From NCBI GenBank assembly GCA_015680685.1, contig MNCI01030472.1:1531-65530 (forward strand): a stretch of 64,000 nucleotides of DNA. Direction: 5' to 3'. The notes under the pieces are model-generated. The model did no database searches. It saw nothing but the letters and a program-made list of their open reading frames with translations, and was not told the DNA's origin. The translations under genes were made by a program, and so were the position numbers. This document shows positions 43,136 through 53,840 of the stretch, piece after piece. How positions within the stretch are numbered: the stretch's first letter is position 1; each line of letters opens with the position of its first letter. The stretch is from Gnetum montanum. Its lineage: Eukaryota > Streptophyta > Gnetopsida > Gnetales > Gnetaceae.

Positions 43136-43284
43136 TAATTCTAAACATCACTAATTTATAAAGGGTCTAACATCCCCCTCCCCCTTGATGTAGGTAATTC
43201 CTATAGTGTAGCAAGGCTCAGGCTTCAATTCCTTTTTGAAGTCTTCAATGTCTAGCATAATTAATATGACTTTTAAGTATGAAA

Positions 43285-43400
43285 ACATTGAGTCATGCAT
43301 TTGATTCTAACCTGCAATGCTAAGTTATAAAGTTCTGTTTAAGTTCTACAAAAGTTTTGTATTGGCTATATATGCTAGGGTGTTCCTATAGTCAAAGTGT
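43285..43400 (+). repeat. SINE-like copy, inverted relative to 43020-43135
   Basis: The B-box-like GCATTTGATTCTAACC is followed by ATAAAGTTCTG and the body TTGGCTATATATGCTAGG. It forms an inverted pair with the previous copy, as at 3200-3545. Confidence 0.5.
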
Positions 43401-43424
43401 TTCAAGTTTCAACATCCTCAAGGA

Positions 43425-43760
43425 CCACATCATCATCCTAAGCTTGTCCTAACAAAATGGATTTGACTATGTGAGTTCTTTTTCATCATATTCCCCTATA
43501 TGAAGAGATAGATCTTTGTTTATTTGTAGTTTCTACAAATCATCTTTAATTGTTGTTTTCATGTCCTTGTTGGACTTCCTTTTGATGGCTTTCCTAAAAC
43601 AATGATGTAGCAACCATTTTTTATAGGTTCATTGTCTAATCTTCTTTGCATATGTCCAAACCATCTAAGTCACTATTCTTGTAACTTATCTAAAATATAA
43701 GTCACTTCAAGTCTTCCTCTAAATGTTTATATAATGTACTTTTATATCTTCTGGTAACAT
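43425..43760 (-). pseudogene. 3' end of an RTE-clade LINE
   Basis: On the minus strand 43690-43620 translates to R-W-F-G-H-M-Q-R-R-L-D-N-E, the hallmark C-terminal block of plant RTE ORFs. It is followed by a degraded K-G-S-P-T-R-T (for R-G-R-P-K-K-T-W). The 3' untranslated end (43495-43425) has ATTTTGTTAGGACAAGCTTAG and ATG triplets, the same tail as at 3655-3790. 5'-truncated and broken. Confidence 0.65.
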
Positions 43761-43832
43761 TCAACATCTATCTACACATTTGCATTTTTGCCACAGTGAT
43801 TTGTTGCTCATGTTTCTTTTGTATTGTCCAAT

Positions 43833-43988
43833 TGATGAGCGGTGAAGTAATCCAACACCCAACCATACAAGTCATAAGTGTTCATGCACAACCAGATTGT
43901 AATTCGTGGATAAGGCAATGTGAGTATGCTAATAACTAGTTCAAGTTCAACATCGTTGTCTTCCCACGTGAGTTAATGAAATCTATGG
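43833..43988 (-). mobile_element. M4: LTR fragment (minus), interrupted by M3
   Basis: It starts TGATGAGCGGTGAAGTAATCC with the family terminal block (ACCCAACCATACAAGTC). It breaks off at 43988, where the M3 LTR begins. The remainder lies outside the window. Confidence 0.7.
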
Positions 43989-44620
43989 TGATGAGTGGCA
44001 AGGTACCCCTACACTCAACCATACGAATACGAGCGTATACGCACGATCCCATCAAACTTCGCAGATGGACTAGTTGTGGTATATAAATAGTTACACGTTG
44101 ATCGCAGTTCGCTGTCTTCCCACCTGGACTAGTATTTGCTTTGTCACGTATGGTTTAGTCCAAAGTGAGGTAAATGATGGGATCCCAAACTAATACTACT
44201 CCTAAAGACGATGGGGAACAATCTTAATTAAGCTAATGAACAATGGAGAATGAAATCTATGCTAACCCTAAGTGCGATGAGCATCCGTCTTTAATCATCC
44301 GTATGCATCTTAGACCTCATGTACTACTTCTGGTATTACCAAGTGCACATTACTTGAGCACTCCTAGATACACTACTAGGTTACCAAGTAGTTATACTTA
44401 AATGTTCGTGATTAAGTCGTACTCATTCCGCGTTAATCAACAGAAAGTGTAAATGACAATAAAGGAAATATGAACTAAAAGACAATGATAAATAATTAAC
44501 AATTAAAGTAATTAAAAGCTAAGTGAATGCTGCAATGATGGAGTAATCTCGATCTTTATTGCCAATCATGTGTGTGTCCAAGTACGTCACACTGGAACAA
44601 AGGTTTCGTACAATTATAAT
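43989..44620 (-). mobile_element. M3 LTR, left part (split by E1)
   Basis: This is the 3' end of a minus-strand LTR: TGATGAGTGGCAAGGTACCC with the conserved terminal block. It continues at 57846-58079 after E1. Without E1 the LTR is about 866 bp. Confidence 0.85.
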
Positions 44621-45511
44621 TGATGAAGTGTCATTAGTCGATGCATCGACTAGGCCGCGTATACGGGGCCACGTCGACGTGGCCCCATCAACACAGCCTT
44701 CCATGCTTCAACGTGGCCCCATTTACGCGAAGCCTATTTTGGCCTATAAATAAGAGGGCCTTCCGCCTCATTTAGGTACCTTTTTTTGTAAATTGTAGCG
44801 AAGCTCTTGCAATTTGTTCTCGCAGGAGATAGAATATTTTCCAAGTGCCCGCAATAGGTATAAGAAAAGTGACTGGCTCTTTATTCGAGCGTTGATGTAT
44901 TTGAGCCCATTGGCGTGACAGCAATAAAGACGAACTCTTCAAGCATTCCTTGCAGCATTTGGACTTAGTCATTTAATGCATTCAATAGTTTAATATGTTT
45001 ATGCTTTGATAATTACTTAAGTTTCTGTTATTGTTATTTTAATCGCTATCGCTCCTTTATAGTTCGTAAAGGCCATAAGTACGACCATCTCGAATGTAAA
45101 CCCAACACTTGGTAGCCCAATGATGCTTAACGTCTAGTAACCCAGTAGTGTTTAGGGGATGCTTAGAACGTGCCTGGAAGATGGGATCGGATACTTATGC
45201 TAGGAATAGTTAGAATGCAAATTAGGATAATCATAGATTAGATAATAGTTCATTCCTTACTTTCCATACTTTAATTAGACACCAAAAGATAAAGTAAAAA
45301 GCTATAAAAATCATTAGCCTTAATCTCACTTAACCATCGCAAACAAAACATCACAAGTGAGATTAGGAAGACAACAATCGTTCTAACCCAAGGTTTTGCT
45401 AGTTAGGATCTGGTGTATGTCAAGTGCTTATAGTCTACGAAATTCGACCAAGTCGTGTGTGAACGCCCGTGATTCGTATGGTTAGGTGTAGGGGTACCTA
45501 GCCGCTCATCA
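44621..45511 (+). mobile_element. E1 5' LTR
   Basis: Hexamers start at 44645 (ATCGAC), 44659 (GTATAC), 44673 (GTCGAC), 44687 (ATCAAC), 44707 (TTCAAC) and 44721 (ATTTAC). Spacings are 14, 14, 14, 20 and 14. TATAAATA starts at 44745, 24 bases on. The termini are TGATGA...TCATCA. Confidence 0.93.
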
Positions 45512-45530
45512 TTGGCGCCATTGCCAGGGA
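45512..45530 (+). promoter_or_regulatory. E1 primer binding site (tRNA-Asp)
   Basis: TTGGCGCCATTGCCAGGGA follows the LTR directly. It is the complement of the tRNA-Asp(GTC) 3' end with mismatches at two positions. Confidence 0.9.
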
Positions 45531-45677
45531 ACTATTAGTCTTATATGTGCCCTTTAACCTTAGTGACCTTATCATTCAAGTCGTTGGAATGGACCCAGGA
45601 TAGTAACATTTATGCAAGCTAGGCGGATTAAAGTAAACGTAAGGTACACTGATTAAATGGATCATCTAACATCCAAT

Positions 45678-48100
45678 ATGACTTCTTCTCATAGGCGAGA
45701 GGTATCCAACCTAGCAGTGCCACAAGAATGTCAGGTGGTGTACAAGCATCTCGATGATTATGTCCCTGACTTCACTTTTGTCCTACATTAGGATGAGCAT
45801 CTACAATGGTGGGACATGGAGGGCAACATCGTACTACCGCCTGATCGATCAGCTCTTGCAATGCTATTTCACAATCTTGGTAGACTAGGCATCTAGGACC
45901 ATGGAGTGGAGTATGTCATGGAGGACCATGACTACCGGGATTATTGTCCCACTGAGGCTCAATGAGCACGAGACCAGAAGCAGGCAAAAAGATATGAACA
46001 CCTGAAGGGGAAACAATTCAGCAACCCCTTATTCTCGCAAGGGCTGCAGGACGATGGGGATCCCATTTTTCATGATTCCCATTGGACCAAACTTCCCCTG
46101 GGGCAGCAGATTCTTCAGTCCAACATCCAGAGCAAGCCTCCAAGTGATCGAGATCCTCAAGGGGATGGAGGGTCATGTAGCAAGGATGGGCACGATGATC
46201 GAGGCCATCATCAGGGTAGACGGGGAGCTCGACACCAGAGTGGTGGTGAGTCCTCTCCTTCTTCTCCATCCTCTCGCTCTCCTATATCTTCATCAAGCTC
46301 AGGCTCTGATCGAGACCAGGGTAGAAAGGAGCGAAAGGACAATGGTCGAAAGGATCAAAAAGAACAACATGAGGAAACATGCGACCAATCGTGTAATGCT
46401 TGCCATCATGAAAGGAGGGGTAGCTGGAATCGTCACAAACATTATGGTCCCTAGCAAGACTATGACTCGGATGAGCTATTGTTGGCTACTCGAAGCATGC
46501 TCCAGATCGCTGAGGCAATTCAGATCCCTAGCAGGCACGTGAAGGATAGCTGGATCAAGCACGTTGATAAGAACAACATCCCCAGATTTGAAGGGAGATA
46601 CAACTGTGATCCGCAAACTCACCTGCAGGCGTTCCATGACACCTGCACCCTGCAGAACATTGACAATGATTGGCAGAAGCTGAAGCTGTTCCCTCACACA
46701 CTCATCAAGGAAGCAGAGAACTGGTATTTGTCCTTGGAACCCGAATAAATCAGAAGATGGAGTACGATGCTTGAGATTTTCAATGACAAGTATCAAACGT
46801 ACTCCAGAGTGGCGAACCTAAGACGTCAGATCCAAGGATGGAAGCAAGGTAATCATGAACTCTTGGACGTAGCCATGAGCAAATACTATTCACTGATACA
46901 TCGGTGCCTTGGTCATGGCTACTCTCAGTGGGCATAGCTTCACCACATCATTGATGGGCTCCGTTTTGAAACATGAAAGACCCTTGGCGTGTACTCCCAG
47001 GGATGACTGTCAGAGCTAAGGGCCCATCAATTGCAGTGCCTCATTGAACAGGTGGCCAAGGAGAAAGGAGAACTTAGAAAGAAGAACAGTGCAGAAGAAT
47101 TTAATCTGGATCCCTCCATCAGAAAGAGGGAGGTCCGATTCTATGACGAGGAGGAAGAACCACCACTGAAAGCAACGGTGAACTGAAAAACCTTACCTTT
47201 ACAAAAGTTTGCATCTGAAATATCGGCAAAGGTTGATAAGATGTGGGACTCTTTGGACGAAAAATTCCAAAGTGTGCTAAAAATTGCAAAAGAGTCTAAA
47301 GAACAAGGTAACAATCATGATCGGCGCAGGAAGAAGGAAGCTGAACGTGCCCAATATAGGGGTAAGGGCAAAGTCGCTGTAGTAGAGCAAGTTGTAGACT
47401 CTAACACTGACAGGGATGATGAATGTAGCATCTGCCAATATGAACATCCTAAGGGATATTGTCCTATGGTGTCACATCTTTAAGAGTCTGGGGTATATGC
47501 ATTGAATCCTCACTTGGCGAAGAGACAAACACCCTGAAGGTTGCCTTACCCACAAGGCAACCCAAGGTAGTTCCACCAACAACAAGGATACTATCCAAGT
47601 GGAGCGCCACCGCAACCTTACGAATACTTCCAGCAGTGGTAGCACCCACAAGCGTGGGGGATGCCACCTCCAAGGCAGCAGTACCCTTACAAACAGCCAG
47701 ATCCCTATGGGTACTACGTTCAGCAACCGGTCTCTCCATGGGACTCTTCTAGTCATGTGGCCTTTCCAAGTTATTACCACCCCCTAGAATATTTTCGACC
47801 TCAATCTTCATCACCAAGGGGGGAAAACCCACATCTCTTCTATCCTCCATCACCTTCTCCTGCCACTCCTCCACAACATCCCACTCAATTGCCACCTACT
47901 CCACTGATGTAGGGAGAGATACCGCCATAGCTATAGCAACGAAACGCTACGAGGGCTATTAACTTACAATCGGCACCTCAGCCGAGTGGACAGGAACCCA
48001 AGCCACGAAAACGTCTTTTTTTCGGCCCAATAATCTGAACATACCCTCACATACACCTATGGCCAGTGCTTCTGAACCTCCAAGCGCCTCCACTTTTCCA
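45678..48100 (+). pseudogene. gag: E1 gag
   Basis: It starts M-T-S-S-H. The N-terminal domain has DFTFVLH and GNIVLPPDRSA (45740-45870). A charged Ser/Asp linker is at 46100-46450. The capsid region at 46479-46960 has NNIPRFEGRYN, HLQAFHD, WQKLKLFP and W-Y-L-S-L-E-P-E, followed by a stop. A coiled region follows at 47180-47400. The zinc knuckle C-S-I-C-Q-Y-E-H-P-K-G-Y-C is at about 47424-47462, then a Pro/Gln/Tyr-rich tail. Multiple stops and at least one frame change. Confidence 0.85.
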
Positions 48101-49140
48101 CTGCTAGAGTAGCCTTCAAGCCAACCACACTCCAACGTCCAGACGGTCATGCTCACACATGCTGTGACTGACTAGATCAAGGCAGGTCATCTTCCCCAAA
48201 AATTGACTAATCCGGGAAGCCCCCTCATCTATCATTAGGTGGTAGGGAACAAGCCATGAAAATCTCTTTTGGACTTGGGGTCAGGAGTCAATTTGATCTC
48301 TCATGACATGTATAAGAACTGGAACTTGCCCCTGCTAAAGAAGAACAACATTCAGCTCGACTTAGCAGACCAGTCCATCACCATTCCCTTGGGATTGGTG
48401 GAGGACATTATGACCACCGTTTGTGGGTGGTCCTATCCTGCTGATTTCCTGGTCATCCGTGTGGAGAACTGCAAGGGGAATTTCCCAATCATCATGGGAA
48501 GAGCCTAGTTGAGCACGGTGGACGCACAACTAGGACTCTGAGATCTATCCCTTGAAATTTCAAAGGAAAATTCTTTCGGGAAGATCAAGAAGAAGCGTGT
48601 CCCATGCATCGCGTATAGTGACTCAGGGTGCAACTGTGTGCAGCAGTTATGGTTCGTTAAGCAGATATCCATTCAAGCATGTAGTCGGTGTACCGAGGAA
48701 TCACATGTTCAACAGTGCTTGTATGCAGCAGCCACCAACCAAGAGGGCACCCAGTGGCTAATAGTTGATCCTACTAGCAACGCATTGTGCATGGAACCGT
48801 CTGAGGGCCTTGTACAAGCCTACGTTAAAAGCATGGATGAAATGGAAGAGGTTCATCAACCGATCTCCACTATTGATGACCATGATGACTGGGGGAAGCT
48901 GCAAATCCCTGAAAGCTTCAAACAAGAGCCCTTGGAGCTCAAATCTTTACCGGCTCACTTGGAATATGCATTTTTGTGAAATGGAAAGCCAGTAATTATC
49001 AATGCCACCCTTGCTCCTGAACAAAAGAAGAAATTGCTGAAGGTGGTAAACAAATGGGATGTTGCGTTTGCATGGTCATATTCTGAGTTAACTAAAGTTG
49101 ATCCTAGGGTCTGCCAACATCGGATCTATATTGACCCCTC
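48101..49140 (+). pseudogene. E1 protease and protease-RT linker
   Basis: The protease core is at 48269-48508. The catalytic triad reads Asp-Leu-Gly instead of Asp-Ser-Gly, although M2 and E2 have DSG; the flap region ends F-P-I-I-M-G-R-A, followed by a stop. The linker at 48638-48979 (with IDDHDDWGKLQIPESFKQEP) is conserved with E2, suggesting it was constrained in the active ancestor. Confidence 0.85.
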
Positions 49141-50410
49141 CATGAAGCCACGACAATAGCCACAAAGACAATTGAACCCCAAACTGAAGTAGGTCGTCAA
49201 AGATGAAATCGAACAATTGCAAAAGGCGAGGTTCATCTATTCTATTACCGATAGCGAATGGGTTAGCCCACTCATTATTGTGCCGAAGAAAGGTGGCAAA
49301 TGGAGGTCTGTATTGATTTCCGATTGCTCAACATGGTTACCTTCAAGGATCACTTTCCACTCCTATTTGTGGACCAAGTGTTGGACACCATAGCAGGGCA
49401 CCGTTATTACAGCTTTTTGGATCGTTATAGTGGTTATAACCAAATCCAAATAGCACCAAAGGACCAGGCCAAAACAACTTTCACAAGTCCATGGGGGACT
49501 TTTGCATACAAGAAGAAGTCTTTTGGCCTATGCAATGCGCCTGCCACATTCCAACGCCTTGTCCTTAGCATCTTCCAGTAACAAATTGGTAATGGGGTAG
49601 AAATCTTCATGGATGACTTCTCTACCTATGGGGCCATGTTCGAGCAAGCCTTGGACCATCTTGAGCAAGTTCTGAAATGGTGTGTAAACACCAATTTGCG
49701 GCTCAATTGGCAGAAAAGCCATTTGATGGTCCAAGAAGGCATTGTGCTGGGGCATTGCATCTCACAAACAGGGATTAGTGTGGATCCTGAAAAGATCAGG
49801 ATCATCCAAGGAATCACCTGCCAACCAAGCACCGTAAAGGATGTTCAATCATTCCTTGGCCACACTAGTTACTACCAGAGCTTCATTGAAAACTTCTCAA
49901 AGATCACCAAGCCGTTGGTAGAACTTACAAAGAAGGATGCTCCATTCATCTGGACCAAGTAATGTGAATTTGCATTCCAATTACTTAAATAGAAACTTGT
50001 AGAAACTCTAGTTCTACAAGCACCTAATTGGTCCATGCCCTTCCACATCATGACGAATGTATCTAATTATGCCTTGGGAGCCATGCTTACACAATGTGAT
50101 GATCAAAAATGTCCATACTATATCCACTGTGCAAGCCGTAGCATTGTGGGTGCTCAGCTTAACTACACCACCACTGAAAAGGAGTTGATGGCACTGGTGT
50201 TTACATTGGAAAAATTCTGACAATATGTGCTCGGATACAAGGTGTTTGTGCATACTGACCATAGTGCTATTCGATTCCTGATGAATAAACCAATGATGAG
50301 CCCCCGCATCATCCGATGGCTGGTGATCCTTTAGGAGTTTGATCTCACCATGGTAGACCGGAGGGGGACCGAGAATGTGATGGCTGGCTACTTGTCTCGA
50401 TTACGATAGG
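49141..50410 (+). pseudogene. pol: E1 reverse transcriptase and RNase H
   Basis: The RT palm contains V-C-I-D-F-R-L-L-N, FLDRYSGYNQI, FGLCNAPATFQR and the catalytic F-M-D-D (near 49610, in EIFMDDFSTYG), a version typical of the Athila/Tat group. The thumb/connection has SFLGHTSYYQSFIENFSKI. RNase H (50035-50400) has NYALGAML and TDHSAI, but its first catalytic Asp is replaced (M-T-N-V-S). Stops lie at about 49578, 49960 and 50218. Confidence 0.9.
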
Positions 50411-51720
50411 ATGACATAGAAGAGGAGGAGCCCCTCTTCGATCAAATTTTGGATGAACTCCTCTTTGTAGGTGTAGTCGATCCGCAAGTGCCCAAGGAAT
50501 CCCCTTGATTCAACCACATCCTCACCTACCTCACAACCTAGGAGTTGCCAAAGGAGTGGAACCATCGGTAGAAACAACAGTTTCTCCATAAGGCCAAGCG
50601 TTTCATGGAAATCAATGGTCACCTTTATAAGGTATGTGCAGATGGCCTGGTTCGATGGTACGTCCCTGATGATGATACACTACGCATCCTCCACGATGCT
50701 CATGAGGGCCCTTGTGGGGGCCACTATGCTAGATGTCGCGCGGTCATTAAGATCTTGCTTTCAGGATATTACTAGCCCATAATTTTTAGGGACACACAAT
50801 GGTTCGCTCGCTCCTGCGAACGATGCCCAAAAGATGATGGGATGACAGCATGATTGGAGGGACCTCAACATTGGATCTAGCCACTAGAGCCCTTTGACAT
50901 TTGGGGCATCGACTTCATGGGGTCCATCACTCCCTTGTCATACGGAAAGGCATACATCATCGTAGCTATGGACTACTATACAAAGTGGGTAGAAGCGACA
51001 GCCGTCGTCAACTGTTCTTCCATCATCGCCGCATGATTTGTCCAACAAAAAATCGTCAACATTTTTGGAGTGCCACGTGCACTCATTTCAAATAATGGGA
51101 CTCATTTCATGGGTGTCATTTTTGAAAACTCATGCAACACTTGGGGGTCACCCATAAATTTACAACACCCTATCACCCCCAAGCCGATTACCAAGATCCT
51201 TACCCGAACCATCAGCAAATACAGGAGGGATTGGAGTACCAAACTCAACGATGCACTATGGGCCTATCGCTCCACTTGGAAACTCCCTGTAGGGTACCCT
51301 CCCTATGAGTTAGTGTACGAAAAGTTACCAACACTTCCAATTCAGGCTGAACTCCACACACTATCTACCGCCAGTGACTTAGGCCTTGACCTCCCACTAG
51401 CACAACGTGAACGACTTATCAATTTAAGTGTGCTAGATGAGAACCGATTAGTGGCCCTGTCTTCAAATGAGATCCACAAGGCCTACAACAAAAAATGACA
51501 TAATCTTAGGATTCGAAACGTCACATTTAGATGTGGAGACAAGGTGTTGTATTGGAACCCCTTACATGTATCTCAACCGACCAAGTTTCAAACATTGTGG
51601 GAGGGACCTTACATTGTCTCCGAAACCTTCCCATCCGGGGCCTTGCTTATCCACAAACCTGAGGACCCCACTAGAACGCAATTGGTCAACCGCTAACAAC
51701 TGAAACCTTTCCATGAACTC
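50411..51720 (+). pseudogene. pol: E1 integrase
   Basis: An H-x3-H...C-x2-C zinc-binding start is recognisable (LHDAHEGPCGGHYA ... CERCPK, 50690-50830). The core has FDIWGIDFMGS with the first catalytic Asp, then S-N-N-G-T-H-F where Asp is expected. About 20 residues around the usual H-P-Q-T-N-G-Q-x-E glutamate are lost or scrambled (51150-51220). The C-terminal part (DALWAYRSTWK ... YELVYEK; LWEGPYIVSE) is well conserved. Confidence 0.88.
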
Positions 51721-53340
51721 CACTCAACCAGTGATCCCACCTCGTCATCCCTAGGACAACCTCACTCCATTTTTTGTGTCTCCTCCTTTCCACCCAGTCG
51801 TGGGGGAGACTGTCTTCCCTACTAATCCATTCCACTACACCCCTCACTGTTCTGTAATTTTTTGTTTTACACTTTTTTCTTTTCAACATCGTTCATACAT
51901 GTGCCAATTCTTGTTAATTTTTTCCTTTCTTTAATTATTTTCCATTTCTTTGTGTATGTTTCATTTTCACGTGATCGCTAATATGTCGTTCTATTTTCAT
52001 CAGGTGTCTAGCGCGGATGGTTTTTATTGCGAGGGGTAATGTACAATAGTCCACCTAGTTCTCTGGCTCCCACCCTCACATGATTATCCTTGGACTTTAC
52101 ATCTATTTTCCGCTCATAAAATCAGTAGTGAGTCCACGTCATCCACCCATTCACCCACTTCATGGTCTTCCTTATGTTGAGAACATGCAACCCCTTCACT
52201 TAAAAACATTGTAATTAATGTGTGACTTGTATAGTTCCCAGACTCGGGGATGACCCAATGGTTTGAATCAGGTGTGACTTCAAAGGAAATGCAACATTCA
52301 TCGCTCTCTCCTATCCCTTGGGTTGTTGGTGTGTCCTTACGGATTTCCTACCACTCCACGTTCTTCTCTCCAAGGAAGCTCTTGGGCAATTCGACCTTGC
52401 ATGGTGTGGTCCTCACCGAAAAAAAAAATTCAAAATAAAAATAAAAATAAATAAAAATGAGGATTCAAAGCACACCCCTTGTTTGAATGCATGCGAACAC
52501 GCATGGGTCTTTGCATGGTGTGGTTCCCACAAAAAATAAAAAAAAATCATGACATCACTATGTGGAAATTCAAAGCACACCCCTTAGACTGCCTCTCACG
52601 GGCCACAAGCACTAGTTATGGGACTTCCTTCGTCCCCTCTAACTTAGTCCCGTTTCACTTCCTTTCTCTCATGCTTATTGGAGTGGTGGTTCTCTATGGG
52701 TACATTCTTGCCTCCTTGGGGGATGGCCAGGGCTTCGTCTGTTGCTGCGATGTCACTGTATGCAAATGGTTTTAGGTCTGAACTCAAGAACGATTCTACT
52801 GGGTCACTTAACCACAACTGCACATGGGGTTTCATGTGACCGATGATTGGAATTTCCATTCTCTCGTCTCTCTCTTCACCCATTTCTCTCCGTAACTCAC
52901 CTCACTGTCCATCTTATGTTGCAAAAGTTTGTCATGGTTTCCATGGGCTTCTCATGCCCTAGCGAGATCTCTTGGGTAGGAGTATTAACTAACAAACATC
53001 ATTTCTTGGCCCCAGGGCCCACAGACCCCAATGTTGAGGATATGCAAGGGCTACTAAGGCTATTGCCTACTATGGGGAGGACCCACCTACATATTTTTGG
53101 TCCCGCTTGTTAAGTCTCCCATCCTTTCGATTTCGTGGTTGATTATTTTCCGGGTCACATCACTCGATTTCTTCCCCGTGGAGTTCTTTTACATCACGTT
53201 CTCCTATTTTTTACTCTTTTTCAAGCCCCGATTACCTTCCTCTTGTCCTCAACCATGATCGGGCCTCTTACGCGCTTCAACCGCCCCAATTTGGCATTTC
53301 AAATTCATCATTTCGGGCTTTTTCCAGGTTAGTCAACGCT
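51721..53340 (+). other. E1 post-pol non-coding region
   Basis: Non-coding, T/C-rich. It contains a diverged tandem duplication of about 105 bp (CTTGCATGGTGTGGT at 52398 and TTTGCATGGTGTGGT at 52512, each followed by an A-rich run and TCAAAGCACACCCCTT). Homologous to M2 15600-14900 and P1 21351-22850. Confidence 0.65.
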
Positions 53341-53349
53341 GGTCAACTG

Positions 53350-53421
53350 GTGCACACCACTGCATATACGCGGCCGTGTATACGCGGCCTCGTCGATGCA
53401 GCGCCCAATCCCTATATATAG
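53350..53421 (+). promoter_or_regulatory. E1 internal promoter-like block upstream of ORF3
   Basis: Four hexamers start at 53350 (GTGCAC), 53364 (ATATAC), 53378 (GTATAC) and 53392 (GTCGAT), each exactly 14 bases apart. TATATATA starts at 53413, 21 bases on, as in P1. The block GGCCGTGTATACGCGGCC then TCGTCGATG matches GGCCGCGTATACGGGGCC then ACGTCGACG of E1's own LTR at 24 of 30 positions by eye. ORF3's ATG is about 430 bases downstream. Confidence 0.65.
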
Positions 53422-53570
53422 GGTCGTTGCGCTTCACATTTTTCATCATTTGAAATCCAAATTGGGGGGAGATTTTGTCATTTTTTCTGCCTAACTCTTT
53501 CCTCAACACCTACGTTTTATTGTGCATCCGCATCAACCGATCCTTGCCCTTTTAAGCAATCGAAGATATG

Positions 53571-53590
53571 CTCTCAGTCATGGGGGGGTG
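53571..53590 (+). promoter_or_regulatory. E1 internal polypurine-tract-like motif
   Basis: CTCTCAGTCATGGGGGGGTG is closer to the family polypurine tract (TTCAGTCATGGGGGTA) than E1's own terminal tract is. Confidence 0.5.
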
Positions 53591-53840
53591 AAGCCTATGT
53601 GTAATTAATTAATTAATTAGTTAATTAAGACTTCACAACCCTAAGGGAAAAAACGAAAACAACCGTTTAAACTTCAACTCATCCCTTGTTGTTTTTTCTT
53701 CTAACCCATGATTTAACACTCCGGGAGACTTAATGGAATACCTGTGCCAACAACATAACTTAGTTGAATTGAGAAGGTGTATAAGGAACATCTTGAGCTA
53801 CTTATGCATAATCTAATGGGTGGTTATGTTTTGATTGTAG

